Source: Kingdonia uniflora
Taxonomy: Eukaryota > Streptophyta > Magnoliopsida > Ranunculales > Circaeasteraceae
NCBI GenBank assembly: GCA_014058105.1
Contig: JACGCM010001954.1
Location: forward strand, 496,001 to 560,000
DNA: 64,000 bases
Reading direction: 5' to 3'
Position 1 is the stretch's first letter. Each line of letters opens with the position of its first letter. This document shows positions 1 to 12,189 of this stretch, in pieces. The position numbers and the translations under genes are program-made. Under the pieces are notes generated by a model, which searched no databases, was not told where the DNA came from, and saw only the letters and a program-made list of their open reading frames with translations.

Positions 1-1231
1 ATGAATGTAAACTGTGATGTCAAGTGAAATTGGTAGCTGTTCAAAGTTAGTTTGACGCTTTACGTGCCCATAATGAACAATTGACCACTAAACTAAGTTC
101 GAGTCAGATCGTACTAAAAAGTGCTACTGAATTAGTAGAAAGAACGAGGGTAGAAGTGGTGGAATAGCGAGATGTTGGAGTTTGATTGTCTGTGAATCTA
201 CAGAAGAAAAAGGTGGATCTAGCCAGCAGACTGAGAAAAATAAAGGAGCAAAGGGAAATTATAAAAAAGAAAGAGGTAGAATTAACAGGTAGCTCGAACC
301 AGCAGGGAGCGGAGTTGACATCAGCTCGAGTTTGAATCTCAGAACTACTGGCAGACTTAGAGGAGGAAGGTAAGAATGTGAAAGACTTACAATTCCAAGA
401 GAATGTACTCGAAGCGGAGACAGCTGAGACGCGAGCGCGAGCTTCTAAGTACAAAGTATTGTGGCTAGTTGCTGACGTTCAGGTAAAGAAGATGGAGGAG
501 GCTCGTAATAGACAGAACAAAAATATAAATGTTGTTTGGTATGAAGTAGCCACGCTAGAGCATACCATACTGGGATTGAAGTTAATGCCATAGAGCACCT
601 GGACGAAAATACATAACTGGGGGATGCGAACACAAAGCTAGATGCGGACCTATTTCAGGTAGAGATACGTCTCGATGAAAGAAGGGTAGAATGGGAGAGT
701 CGTGAAGCAGAACTTGAGGGATCACTATCTCTGATCTATCATATGCATAAGTTTATGACAGTGCTAGAGTCTCAGAATATTGCTGTGTTGTTTGAGAAGC
801 GTCAAGTAGAGGAGCGGTACAAGCATTTGAAGACTTCGCTGCAGGAAGCTCAAGTTAAACTCAGCGAGCTTATTCTGCCTAACCAGGTAAAGACTGAAAT
901 AGGTAGTGTGTATGAGAGAGATATAACAGCAGTAATTTTATTCTTTGCGTCAGAGTTCTAGATATTAGAAAATGAAAGCGAACTGGTACACGACGTTGTC
1001 ATTGGAAAAAGTGCAGAGTGCGACATGGAAGCGATACGATGTAAGTATCTAGGTCCCATGGTAGCCAAAATTGGGGTTCTGAGATAACCTATGGTTAGAG
1101 ATGGAAATAAGATCGTTACTGGAAGGATGTCGGAGTTTATGCATCAACGGCTGTATGCATATTGTGCACATGACATTGCGAGACCTTCGAATAGAGGTGA
1201 CAACTCGAGTGATAGCTCTAGCGAGGAGTAA
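1..1231 (+). pseudogene. Antisense coiled-coil gene, 3' part (element A)
   Basis: Plus-strand reading frames rich in Glu, Lys, Leu and Arg, typical of coiled coils, run to a TAA at 1229-1231. The last residues are an acidic Ser-rich tail (DSSSEE). The open pieces are broken by stops and frame changes, for example stops near 591 and 959. It aligns along its whole length with 33439-34687 in element B, where the same C-terminal tail is seen. The gene is opposite in strand to pol of its element. Its function is unknown; this class of extra ORF is known in Tat elements. Confidence 0.7.
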
Positions 1232-1404
1232 CGATTGAGGGGATGCGTTATGTATACTAACGCGTATATTGTATAAAAATAGGAATGTCTAGAATGATGA
1301 TTTATACTAACCTTTTATTATATCAATGATGTTGTATTGGTCGAACATCTGTTGTATAGGATGGTTCCTAGAGGTTTATCGATCGTAAAGGGACATAGGT
1401 GGCT

Positions 1405-2048
1405 GATCGGTCTGGCCTAAGCAACAAGCAATCTATAATGTAATAGACGATTAGTTCGGTCGTAGCAACAAACGATCTATACAGTAATAGATGATTACTT
1501 TGGTCGTAGCAACAAACGATCTGTAATCTAATAGATGATCAGTTTAACCGCAACAACAAACGATCTGTAATGTGATAGATGATCAGTTTGGCCAAAGAAA
1601 CAAGCAATCTATAATTTAATAGAAGATCAGTTTGGTTGAAGCAGAAAAAACAATTTGTAATGTAATAGATGATCAGTTTTGCCAAAGCAGTATTTTTCGA
1701 ATAGATTTCTGCCTGGGTAATTTAATTTGAATAGAATTATTTGTGTTCGAATATATTTCTGCCTGAGCAATTTTATTCAAATATAATATTTCTGTTCAAA
1801 TTGATTTCTGCCTGGGCAGTTTTGTTCGAATAAATTTTATTTTATTTGAATATTTACTTGTTTGAATAGACAGTTAGTATATTCGAACAAAAGAGTGATC
1901 AGTTTTTCTTTTGAGTGTGTGAGGGCATTTGTGTCCATGGGATGTAATTCTCTTGTAATTTTAGATTGAGCATATATAAATAAACTAAACTTTTTGCAAA
2001 AAAAAAAGTTTGGCCAAAGCAACAAACAATCTATAACCTGTATATAGA
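1405..2048. repeat. 44-bp tandem array in the pol-to-antisense-gene spacer (element A)
   Basis: About seven degenerate units of 43-46 bp carry a core like GATCAGTTTGGCCAAAGCAA followed by a CGATCTGTAATGTAATAGAT-like half. The array is split by a 317-bp insertion at 1690-2006. Element B has the same array at 34860-35255. Tandem repeats in the 3' spacer are a known trait of Tat-type elements and a source of satellite DNA. Confidence 0.8.
1690..2006 (+). mobile_element. Poly(A)-ended retro-insert within the 44-bp array
   Basis: This 317-bp block is absent from the matching array of element B. It ends in a run of ten A residues preceded at about 20 bp by an ATAAATAAA-type polyadenylation signal. 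The flanks at 1675-1689 and 2007-2021 are the same 15 bases with one mismatch (AGTTTTGCCAAAGCA against AGTTTGGCCAAAGCA). That pattern is a LINE-type target duplication, although the surrounding repeat could mimic it. Inside are three imperfect repeats of about 50 bp with the core ATTTCTGCCTGGG. It could be a SINE, a LINE 3' end or a retrocopied transcript. Confidence 0.55.
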
Positions 2049-2272
2049 AGTACTTGTTGGATATATTAGAAAAGTACTATAGTGTAGGGCAATCGAACAC
2101 AAGTATTTCATTGGTGTAAGATTGACGTACGATGTATGTGTTAGACAAAGTATTGTATAAAATAGTAGAAAGTACTAAGATGTATTTGGATTGAACATAA
2201 GTCTTTCATTGATGCAAGATCGCAATACAAGATGATAGATTGATTTGTAGAAAAGTACACTGTGACGGATTT

Positions 2273-3830
2273 TTATCGGCGATACAATTTGAATCTCCTC
2301 GTATTCCAAGGATTGGGGATTCGATCGCCATGTTCAGTGGCAAGATCGTAAGAACCAAGGCCCCTTCTTTTTACAATAACAAAAGGACCTTCCTAATTTT
2401 TGGACAGTTTCCCAGCGCTTGCTTACTTTCTGTGTATGGGAATTTCTCGTAGCATGAGGTCTTTAATTTCGAACTCTCTGTGACGAATGTGCTTGCTGTA
2501 AGATTGGGCTAGAGCTTGGTGGTATTTTCCCAAATTCATGATTGCTCAGTCTCTAATTTCCTCGATCCAATTTATGTTACATGCCAAATGGTACTCATTC
2601 TCTTCATCCATCATAGTATGGTCGCGTAATGGGTGGTGATATAGAGTGGGGATGATTGCTTTTATACCATATGCTAGTAAGAACAGTGTGCATCTAGTTG
2701 ATACCCGAGGTGTTGTTCGATATGCCCACAAGGCATGTGGCAGTTCCTGAACCCAACTTCCCTTCTTCTTTATCAAGTATTTTTTAATCCCATAGACTAT
2801 AGTTCGATTAGTGATTTCTGCCTGGCCATTTCCTTGAGGGTAATATGGGTTTGAAGGGGAGTGGATAATGTGGTGTTGATTGAGGAACTCAAGGATCCTG
2901 GAGCTAACGAACTGGGGTCTATTGTCGATTCTGATGAGATGAGGGCAACCAAACCAGATGATGATAGTTTCCCAGATGAATTTAATGACTTCGTCTTCGC
3001 GTGTGCGGTATAGAAAGACCGATTCTACCCATTTTGTGAAGTAATTTATTGCTACTAGGAGGTATTTACTTTTTCCTGGTGGCGTGGGGAATTCCCCTAC
3101 AAGGCCGAGAGCCCATATTTTAAATAGCCAAACAACGCTACTGGAATGGATTTCCAAGGTTGGAGCTTGAATTTGGGGGCCATGTCTTTGGTAGGCATCG
3201 CACTTTCTTGCGAGTTTGATGGCCTGAGATTTTATCTTGGGTCAAAAAACTCCTTGTGTAAGAGCTCAATTTGTGAGAGATCGTCCCGCTGTATGGGAAC
3301 CACAAGTCCCCTCATGGAGTTCGTGTAGGAACTTCTGAGCTGTTTTGTTCGATAAACATACAAGGTACGGTCCTGTGACCAAAACTTTGTAAAGGAGACC
3401 GTTATCCATGATGTATTGCTTAACATTATCAAGTACGTATCTCTTCTTTGAGGGGTATGTAGGAAGTTCGCCAATAAATATGTTTTTAGCCCTAATATAC
3501 TTGAGGTAAGGGTGTCTCCAATCGTCCTCGTCTTCTTCAACACCCCCAGTATTGACAGAATTCGAGCTTATGGTGTTAATGTTGGGAGTGGATGATACTT
3601 CAATCTTTAGATAACGTGCTTCCGTACCAAGTATTCCTGCCAAGTATGCGAGAGTGTCTGAATGTCAATTTTCTCCGCGCGGTAAATGTTCGATAGTAAT
3701 TCTTTTGAATTTGCTCATTCTGTCGGCTACTGTTGCCGCATAGTCGACCATTTTTCCGTTCTTCTAGAACTTTTCCGTGTAATGGTTCATAATGAGTCAG
3801 TGTTGACATATAATTCGGAAACTCCAATCT
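2273..3830 (-). pseudogene. Integrase (element A)
   Basis: The protein inserts element cDNA into the host genome. The frame runs from the RNase H linker through an HHCC-like region, the catalytic core and the C-terminal GKL..NWEGP-type domain to a stop at 2273. The second Asp (in RIDNRPQF) and the Glu (in NGQAEITN) are 35 residues apart as in DD35E enzymes. The first catalytic Asp is Gly: the motif reads WALGLVGEF (codon GGC) where element D has WAVDLIGPF. The longest open stretch is 2546-3157, and stops and shifts break the rest. Not functional. Confidence 0.85.
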
Positions 3831-5390
3831 CTAGATCCATATCTAGACCTTGAATCATTGCTTCATACTCAACCTCATTGTTGGTTACTTCGAAATTGAG
3901 CCTGACTGCTTTCTCGATCCTGTCATTAGAAGGTGTGATAAGTACGATTCCGATACCTGACCCTATAGGTTTGGAAGATCCATCAATTAAAAGACGCTAT
4001 CCCTTTTGAGTTATCCAGTCTGACTTTTCTTCGAAGCATTCCTCACAGTTATCTGTACTGTCTTCTTCCCAGTTAAGATCTTATACTGGGAAATCGGCGA
4101 GGAAATCTGCTACTGCTTGACCCTTTTCAAAAGTCGTGGTTCAAAACGACTATCGTGTTTACCAAGAGTGACCAACCATGTTTGTATTCGTCTGGACTTT
4201 TCCCGTTTGGATAAAATCTCTCGTAAAGGGTAATTCGTCACCACTCAAAACGAGTGTGCTTGAAAATATTGTCTTAATTTTTGCGATATGTATACAATAG
4301 CTAAGAGTAATTTCTTAATCTTGGAATACCATAACTCTACAGGAGTGAGAGTCTTACTGATGAAATAGATAGGTTTTTCTATTTTCCAGTCAAGTCGAAT
4401 GAGGAAGAAACTTAACGATTCATCGGTAACCGCAAGATATATTATGAGTTCTTCCCCTTCGTAAGGTGTACTCATCACTGGAGGTGATCCCAAGTAAAGT
4501 TTAAGCTCCTAAAATACTGCTTCACATTCTGTTGTCCACTCGATCTCGGGATCCTTTTTAGATTTTTGTTTTGTTGTCTTTTCACATAAAAGATTGAACA
4601 ACCATCGACATTAATCTGAAAATTTTGAAACAAAACGATTTATCGCGGTGATCTTGTCTGCAAACTTTTGTATGTCTTTCTTTGTTTTCTGTGAAGGAAT
4701 AGATAGTAAAGCATGAATACGATCTGGATCATCTTTTAAATCTCTCTTATTGATTAAGTGCCGCAAGAATTTTCTTGACTGGACCTCAAACTGGCACTTT
4801 TTAGGGTTGAGCCTCATCTTGTAGGAACAAAGAATTTAGAAAATTGTGCGCAAGTTTGTAATATGGTTCTCCTATTTAAGGTTTTACACAACATATCATA
4901 AATGTAGACCTTTATCATTTTTCTGAGGTAATCTTTGAATATTTGTGTCATCAACCGTTGATAAGTGGCTCTGGCATTCTTAAGACCGAAAGGCATGACC
5001 TTATAATAGTATAAGGCATGTTCTGTAATGAAAGCTATTTTCTCTTGGTCATCAGGTAGCATAGGTATCTGATTGTATCCTAATACGGCATCCATCATGG
5101 ATAGGAATTTGTGTCCTACAGCAGAATAGAGCAGATAGTTTATTATAGGAAGTGGAAAACTATCCTTTGGAGTATGTTTGTTGAGGTCCATGAAATCCAC
5201 GCACACCCTAATCTTGTCGTTCTTCTTTGGGACTGCCACAAAGTTAGAGATCCATTCTGGGTAATTGTCATTTCTAATAAAGCCAACTTCGATGAGTTTG
5301 TCGATCTCATTATTAACTTCTTCTCGGAGTCTCGGTGCTAAAATCCTTTACTTTTGTTTGACAGCTTCTCGTAAAATGATCTTTTATATT
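3830..5390 (-). pseudogene. Reverse transcriptase and two RNase H domains (element A)
   Basis: RT is seen at about 4610-5240 with VPKKNDKIRVCVDF, the PLPIINYL and MMDAVLGYNQIP blocks, and MPFGLKNARATYQR. The active-site box reads VYIYDM instead of YIDD, so one catalytic Asp is Tyr. The first RNase H region (KPIYFISKTLTPVE, 4245-4493) is followed by a second archaeal-type RNase H at about 3800-4020 (LLIDGSSKPIGSGIGIV, then NNEVEYEAM and NTDSL). The dual RNase H is the hallmark of the Tat lineage. The reading frame is broken many times. Confidence 0.85.
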
Positions 5391-6139
5391 GAGTTTGTGG
5401 CAAGCTAGATTGGGATCGATACCTGGCATCTCATGAAATGTCTATGTGAATACATTACTGTGGTCTTTGAGGAACTGAATGAGGATATCTCGTTATGTTG
5501 TAGGCAAACGAGTGCTAATGTATGTTCCTCGCTTTTCACTGCTAATTTTGGCGTACAATGTTCTTTCTGCGCTTAGCAGATTGCTCTCTGTAGAATATTG
5601 TACTGTATAGTTTTCTGTAACTTTTCCTATGGTGCTCTGTAATTTCTATGTGAGTTGTGGCTCTGAGGATTCTGGAACGATGATAATAGAATTTTCAGAA
5701 GCTCGAACGAGCTTCTGACTTCCATTGATCTCGTATATACGCCGCCATTCCACTCAAATCGCAGTGCCAAATAATAGATAGCTCACATGTTGTGTAACCA
5801 GTAGTACCTCATTATGCCCAAATAATAGGATTTTGTGTTAATAGCATAAAAGACAACGTCGAGTGTCATAGGTCCTGCCGTGATAGAAAGTATAATCTTT
5901 CTTACAAGCTCTTATTTAGATCTGTTGAATCCACATATATCAATGTCACTGGGCTGTACATTGTCGGCCAATCCCATTTGATTAATCGTGCTTTGAAAAA
6001 GTAATTCGATAGTACTCCCAGTATCTATCATCATCGTGTGAAGTACCATATTTCGCATTTTTAGCATAATCACCAAAGCATCATTGTAAGGATAGTTGAT
6101 ATGACGAACAACACAATTATCGAAAGAAATTCCTGTTCG
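5391..6139 (-). pseudogene. Aspartic protease and linker to RT (element A)
   Basis: The retropepsin core HTMMIDTGSTIELLF is readable near 6000-6055, with the catalytic DTG triplet intact. The protease releases gag and pol products in this class of element. The stretch between it and RT (5391-5990) reads as the poorly conserved linker with several stops. Element B has the same layout at 38565-39260. Confidence 0.7.
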
Positions 6140-7813
6140 TTAAGTGCAGGAAACGGGCAGTAAACTAGCTTCTTTGTCTTTCTTGGACAAATCGTGACAT
6201 TGGTTGACCCGTCTTCTCTTAGTTCTATTCGATTGGTTGATGATCTGAGTCTCGACGAAGTGGCAGAGCGACATATGGTATAAGTGTTTCTCTCCTGCCG
6301 GTTCTTCGCTTTGTACGACATCTGTAGGAAGTCTGTAACTCCCGTTCTTGTAGCTTTCAACGTCTACAATGTACTCATGCATTTGCCCATCGGCGAAGAT
6401 ATACTCTAACAACCTCTGTAAGGTGAAACAATGTTCTGTTTCATGATGTCTGACCTTATGGTGGATACAGTAGGGTTTGTTTTTAATGGGTTAGAGATAT
6501 TGTGCATTACGGAAGAAACGATCCTTTTGAAGTATAGGATAAATGCTGACTATGGTCACATTCATTTTGGGAAAGCAGGGCTAGGGCAAGTTATTCTCCT
6601 TACAAGATCGTTCGTCGTTAGATTTTGTCCATTTCCTGTCTCCTCCCTGATCGGCAGTACGATTAATGTATTGGCTGGCTGACTGATCTTGAGCAGTTAA
6701 TGTTGACTTCTGGGGTTTCTGTCTGTCAGATACCATTCTTTCCAAGTCGATATAGCCGTTGACTTTTTTGATCATGTCTTCCAGAGTTGTTGGTTTATTG
6801 TTCCTTCGCCCTTCCATCAACAAGTAGCGTATTGGTGAAAGCTAAAATGGTAATCTTCTGGTCGAGTCAATCTACTTTTCAGGCTAACTCCAAGAACTTC
6901 TTAGTAAACGTCTCGAGCTTCTCTCCTAGCATCTGTTTGAGGTTGAAAAGAGAGTATAGATTTTCTTCCTTGTCTCTGTTGTGCAAGTAATTCTTGACGA
7001 AGAGTTCGCACAACTGTTCGAAAGTTGTGATCGGCCTTTCGGGTAGTGTGTGAAACCACCGTAAGGTTCGCCAGATAAGATAGTAGGAAAAAGCCGGCAT
7101 AGGATGTGGCTGGACATGGAATGTAGACCTAACGCATCCTGGAACTCTTAGACGTGCTCCACTGGATCAGTTCCTTTGTACTTTTGGATCTTCGAAGTAT
7201 GAAACCCTGTGGGGACCTCGGCATCCAATAGCTCCTATGTGATCGGGCTCTTCTGTAATCTATTGTGGATTCCTTTCGTCAGAGTTTAAGCTTCAAACAT
7301 TTCTTTGATTCGTCTCTCGACATGTTCCTGGGTTATGTATTGTCGAGCTGCGGTGGTCGGGCGGGTGACGCACCCTTCTCCGGGATTTTGGTCACCACTC
7401 CTTTCACTTAGATGATCTTTTGCTGGGACTCGAACTCTTTGAGGTAGATTTTAAATTTGTCTGACTCCAATTGGACTGCCATCTACTTCCTAGTGGGTCT
7501 CCTGAATCAGGATAGGTTCTAATTCTTGTTGATGATGGTTATACCGAAGCGCACCTCCGACGTGATTCCCTTTCGAAGGAGGTCCTATTCTGTCGTGAAC
7601 AGAAATTTGTGACCCTTCAGGTCACACGGCTTTGTTCTTCTGGGCGGTGACTTGCTAACCCTGTATAACCTTTAGTACATCATGTACACTCATCAGCTGT
7701 TGCTCCAAAGCAGTACGTCTTTCTGTTTTAAAATTTAAGGTAGCTCGCAGATCTGCTAGCGCGGCATTTTCTTCTGCCTGAACTTTCAGCGTACTCTGAC
7801 CTGGAGGCGACAT
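6140..7813 (-). pseudogene. gag (element A)
   Basis: The start ATG lies at 7813 on the minus strand, 55 bases beyond the primer-binding site, and opens with MSPPGQSTLKVQAEENAAL, a Glu/Arg-rich helix. The retrotransposon gag core is seen at 6879-7100 (W.HTLPERPITTFEQL..LFVKNY). A downstream helix DLERMVSDRQKP lies at 6581-6823, and the C-terminal part at 6140-6412 leads into protease. Stops and frameshifts break it at several points. It would form the particle shell around element RNA. Confidence 0.8.
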
Positions 7814-7866
7814 CCTGAAATGAGATGATCAGCGGTTCCTGAGACAATGGGTTTGAGAACTTCGTT

Positions 7867-7882
7867 CCCATAGACGGCGCCA
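7867..7882 (-). other. Primer-binding site (element A)
   Basis: On the minus strand the 5' LTR end is followed after two bases by TGGCGCCGTCTATGGG. The TGGCGCCGT core is the usual tRNA-primer site of Tat/Athila-type elements. Here it is intact, while B and D have TGGTACCGT at the same place. Confidence 0.75.
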
Positions 7883-7884
7883 AA

Positions 7885-8624
7885 TGTAATAGCCTAATTC
7901 TGGGATTTGGACTTAGCCTTTACACCAGATGTAATCGAAACGTTAATAAGAACTAACACAAAAATTTAGCGTGGAAAACCTTTAAATAGGTTAAAAACAA
8001 CGACCTCTCATGAGGATTTTAGAAAAAGAGATCTTATTGAGAATGCTAGTTATTATAATGAGTACTATGGATCTATGGAGTTCTGGGGTAGGAATTCTTT
8101 GGTATAGAATTGTCTGTCCATAATCTGTAGTTCTCTGGTCCTATATATAGGTCTTATAATATGGCCGTTTGATGGCCATTAAGATTCTTAATGATGGACG
8201 TTTAAAATTAGATGTAAGATATTTATTGACCAGATGATGTAACGTCCTGACCTCTGTTGCTATGCAACGACTTTATTGATGATTGTACTCTTGCGTAAAT
8301 CGAACTATTGTTGTGGAGGTCGAAAGTGATGACTCGAACTGAGGAATATCGAATATGTATTTAGTAGTGTTTTTTGTATATTGATGAGGTCAAGGATGAA
8401 TCTTGAGTCCGAGGTACGAAATAAGCTATTTCAAGGCGGCTCTCAGCCAATAGCACGAGGAACCTCATGGACGAGTGGTGTTGGTTGAGAAATTAGTGTT
8501 GTATTTGCTTCTTGACGTTATTGTCTTAAATATTTTTGTGCCACGTGCTCTATTGGTGATATCGAAAGTTCATATGTAGTTCGAAGATGAAGCATAAGTT
8601 CGAAATGCGGAATACGCCACTACA
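7885..8624 (-). repeat. 5' LTR (element A)
   Basis: The 740-bp terminal repeat starts TGTAAT and ends CTACA in plus orientation. Its inner edge abuts the primer-binding site. It aligns with both LTRs of element B across most of its length. On the minus strand a TATA-like CTATATATAG lies at 8141-8150, in the position expected for the element promoter. Confidence 0.85.
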
Positions 8625-10789
8625 AAATTGATTTTCAGATAATCAATTCATACATTCCAGAGATTTTGATCACCGCAGCTAATGGGTTCATATTTGTTTT
8701 TTATTAGCTCTCATCTTGGATTGATTTCATAGTTTTATACCTCTTATCCCTAGTTACTGCGATTGATGTTGTTGCAACGTTATTACAGATTAGCAAGGAT
8801 GTTGAGGGACCTCTCTCTTTCTTTATCACTAAAACGAAGGTAAAAATCATGTTTGGAATTAGTCTTAAAGCAATGTTCTTTGATATGTGAAGTTAAATTG
8901 CACAATGGTGCAATAGAAGTGTGGGGTCATAATTCGAATTGTTAATGCTTAACGTTTTGAGATAATAATCATCTATTGTGAGAGTATTATTTTCCATAGG
9001 ATTGGTGGCTATCTCCCTCATGCCTTTCTTTTTTCTCATAATCTTGCCAATCTTTCTTTCTCTTTCTCATTTCTTAAATGTTTATTTTCCCACTGTGTTC
9101 AGGAGAGCTTTTGGTTTGCTCACCAATGCATGATTTTAAATTTTTATACGGAGTGACCAGTATGGTATTACAAGAAGCTCAAAGATATAACTCCAAAATG
9201 CCCCAATAAAGGTAAACTCTTCTTCTATTTTCCTGAATTGGGTTTTGCTTTTCTTGCATTGAATCTCATTTATTATTTTAGTAGAATTTGTGACATAGGT
9301 GAAATGGGCTTTTTATGAAAGTTGTAAAAATGACATATTTTATTGACTATGTTAAGGTTATTTTTGTGTTAAATGAATGTTCATCTTATTGTTCGAACAT
9401 TGATTAATCTGGTGACTTCAACTTAACCAAGTACTTATTCTATTTACAACTGTGCTGAGTTTGCAATCAACAATGCTTAATCTAGTAAAGGGGGCTTCAA
9501 TCATGATCAAGTAAGATTATTTTCTTAATGACCAGTCTAGACCATATTTATATATTTGTCCGATAATTTAGGAAATAACATTTCTAGAACATAAAACACT
9601 GGTCTTATGGCAGTAGAAAAGCACCATTAGGCATTGTTCATTTTGTTCTTTCCAAGCCATAATAACATAGTTATAGTATATGTACAAGATATTTACTTGC
9701 TAGTTTCATGTGCTAATGGATTAGAATTTGTACCCCAAGTCCAGGATTACTATGTTTTGGGACTTGTTAGGGTACCATCTTTCCACAAACTCATCTATCC
9801 CATTCTAAGAGACATATACGGCACTGTAATCCTCCATCTCTGTTATTTATGTCTTTAGTATATATACAAGGTATTTACAGGCTACTTTTATTCACATCTT
9901 TGTTTGAAAGTATTTGTTTCTAACTCATATATCTTTTTTTCCCGTGATTTATAGTATGCTTATTATAATGCCCGTTATATGTTTTGGGGTTCTTGCAGCC
10001 TTTAATTTAAGCATGTATATGTCATGTATCATATTAGTCCTTGCAGGTGTGTGTTGATTACTATTCTTGATATCTAATTATATTATCAGCTCCAGAAATA
10101 GTTGTACAAAATTCATTCTTTTTCATGATACATTGTTAATCATAGGAGCTCCTAGTTTAAAAGTTCGACCTTGTTAGCATGCAATACTAGAAGGAAACAT
10201 AGCCATGGAGTTGAGGAAAGCCTTAGTTTTACCATGTAAAAAAAGGTTATACATGTATAATAATGAGCATAGTTACAGTTTAGGTGCTACTTGTTTATCC
10301 TAATTTCCTTGTAACTCAGTTTGTCCATTTTACTGCAGTTCCACTACAAAGGTTTACCCAGGAGGAATCCAATGATCATATGATAACATGAGCCATTTTC
10401 AGTCCTCGACTTATATTGAAGTAGTAGAATTGCTAGAAAAGCACACTTATGCGAGATGAGGTACATGTTTAATTTGGTTATAACTTTCACAAGAAAGTTT
10501 TAATCTCTGGGAGGGAGTTACTACTTCATGGTTAGCAAAATTGCAAGGCGGCAGAAGAATATGAGTCTTATGTACTTAGTTTCCTATTCAATTGTCGCAT
10601 TAAATTGTCATATAGAACCATTGTCTTGAATACTTTATTGTTTATGTATGAATGGAATAAATTTTTATGAACGTTCTTCTATATATTGCCTTCGTATGTT
10701 ATGAAGTGTAGAATTGGATGTGCTTTACAGGTGGTTTAGGGGGTATAATTATCCTATAGTTGCTACTCTTTTTTTAAAATAGAAAAAAT
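8625..10789. other. No gene recognised; AT-rich DNA with possible exon relics
   Basis: No convincing long frame occurs. Two short plus-strand stretches look exon-like. At about 8788-8839 there is a CAG acceptor, an open stretch reading ISKDVEGPLSLFITKTK and an AAG/GTAAAA donor. At 9103-9211 a long pyrimidine tract and TTCAG precede a stretch reading VWYYKKLKDITPKCPNK before AAAG/GTAAAC. I do not recognise either. They may be remains of a broken plus-strand gene or chance. Confidence 0.3.
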
Positions 10790-11018
10790 AAAATACCATG
10801 GACAAAGTCCATAGAAACTAGTATATTTTATTACGAAGAAATTTTTTGGCAAAAATATTTACCACGGATAAGCGGTGTGGTGGCACACTATAATATATCA
10901 TAAACATTGTTTTTGCCACGCACGTTTTACTACAGACCTCGGCCACGGTCAAAGTCCATGGAAAAATAGAAATTACCACAGACTAACACTGATAAATTGC
11001 TTAAATTGGTGTAGTGAT
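10790..11018. mobile_element. CACTA-like transposon terminus
   Basis: Copia homology on the minus strand stops exactly where a sequence beginning CACTACACCAATTTAAGC starts at 11018 and runs to lower coordinates. CACTA is the diagnostic terminus of the En/Spm superfamily. Just inside are repeated short motifs like ACCACGGAC and ACCACAGAC in both orientations, resembling subterminal transposase sites. The other end was not found with confidence; CACTACAAAGG at about 10345 is a candidate without a matching 3-bp duplication. Confidence 0.4.
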
Positions 11019-11420
11019 ATCTATATTCTAAATAATAACGTATGGACAGATAAGGAAATTTGCAAAGTCCCCGACCTTCAAATACTCAATCAATTTACTA
11101 TGTTACATGGGCCCTGATTGCTTCAAGTCAATAATAACTTTTCCAATTTTATTATGTACACACCTCGTATGTTGGGATTAATTGCTTCTAGAAGCTTATA
11201 CCTCCCCGGGTGGTTTCATGTAGATATCTGTATCTAGTTTCCCATAGATACGTGGTATTTACATAAGATGCATGTCTAGCTTATCCTCCACAACTTGATA
11301 GACTGACCAGTACCGAAACGTTATAGCATCTATAACCGGATAATAGGTCTCATTACAATCGATGCCAGATATCTTAAAGAGTTCATGGGCAACTAGTCTT
11401 GCCTTAACCTAATTATCTCT
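11019..11420 (-). pseudogene. Copia reverse transcriptase fragment
   Basis: The minus strand reads RLVAHELFKISGIDCNETYY, then PVIDAITFRYW, DKLDMHLM, YGKLDTDIYMKPPGE, and YIIKLEKLLLT.SNQGPM, and ends near LICPYVII. This matches, in order, the N-terminal half of plant copia RT (the ARLVAQGF, ETYSPVVDAITFR, LDTDIYMKIPEG and SLYGLKQSG blocks). In-frame stops are present and the catalytic YVDD part is missing. Confidence 0.75.
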
Positions 11421-12189
11421 CCAAGTTAATCATGTTTATGTACCATTACCATTTGTAACCGACAAGCTCTATGGTATCACTTCGCATTATGCGGACAAGA
11501 TGAGCTCCGCTTGGATTCCAGGCACCCACTTTGGCCAATGTACAACAACACACAGTCATTTACAATAAGTGGTTCTGAATCCTCATCCTTGATAGCGAAC
11601 ACAGCAGCGAATATGAATACATTGTTGAAAAATATCTACTGAACGATCCTATGTTGTGCAATTACAAACTTCTAATGGATCGGTATTTTTTTTTACCATA
11701 CGTATATGCCACCCCGGGCTTGCCTCGTAATGCATCAACTGGTCGCGTAGCTACTATTGCCTCGTCAATATGTGGTTTTATCCTCGATGAGCTGACTACA
11801 CCATTAGTCATATTTATCCCATATTTTGCTGCTCTCCGGCTCATAATACTTTCATCCAACGATGCTCCGTACTAAGCGCGAGCCTCAGATTCGTTTACAG
11901 TACTAATTCCTCCAGAACGTTCACCTGTGTAGGTGCATTACTTGCAGGTACATACACCTACGGTACTTTAACATTGCCTGTGAATGTGTCTGGAAATTCA
12001 TTTGTGACCTATTATGAGTTTGTAATTCATTTAACCTTATTGTCACTTAACTTATGTAAAGGGATCTAGATGAGACAACAATAGTGTTTTCCAACTAATC
12101 TTAGAAACATCCTCAGTAATGACTATCATATCTTCCTCCAATACTGGGAATATCATCTCATCAAAGTGATAATCTGCCCTGCACTATAT

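Larger units (their letters stand above)
1..8624 (-). mobile_element. Element A: Tat-type Ty3/gypsy retrotransposon, cut by window start
   Basis: Read on the minus strand from high to low coordinates, the element has a 5' LTR, a primer-binding site, gag, protease, RT, two RNase H domains, integrase, a spacer with a 44-bp tandem array, and the tail of a plus-strand coiled-coil ORF. Its 3' LTR lies before the window. The whole segment is collinear with 33439-41585 of element B, so the two are copies of one family. The archaeal-type RNase H and antisense gene place it in the Tat lineage (established knowledge). Many stops and a changed RT active site show it is dead. Confidence 0.88.

Noticed and set aside
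8617..8640. CACTACAAAATTG as the second terminus of the CACTA-like element
   Set aside because: The first bases are the normal end of the element A LTR (GCCACTACA), so the resemblance is chance.
9634..9858. A 74-codon hydrophobic plus-strand frame in the gene-free region
   Set aside because: AT-rich DNA often gives such frames; no motif, splice site or neighbour supports it.
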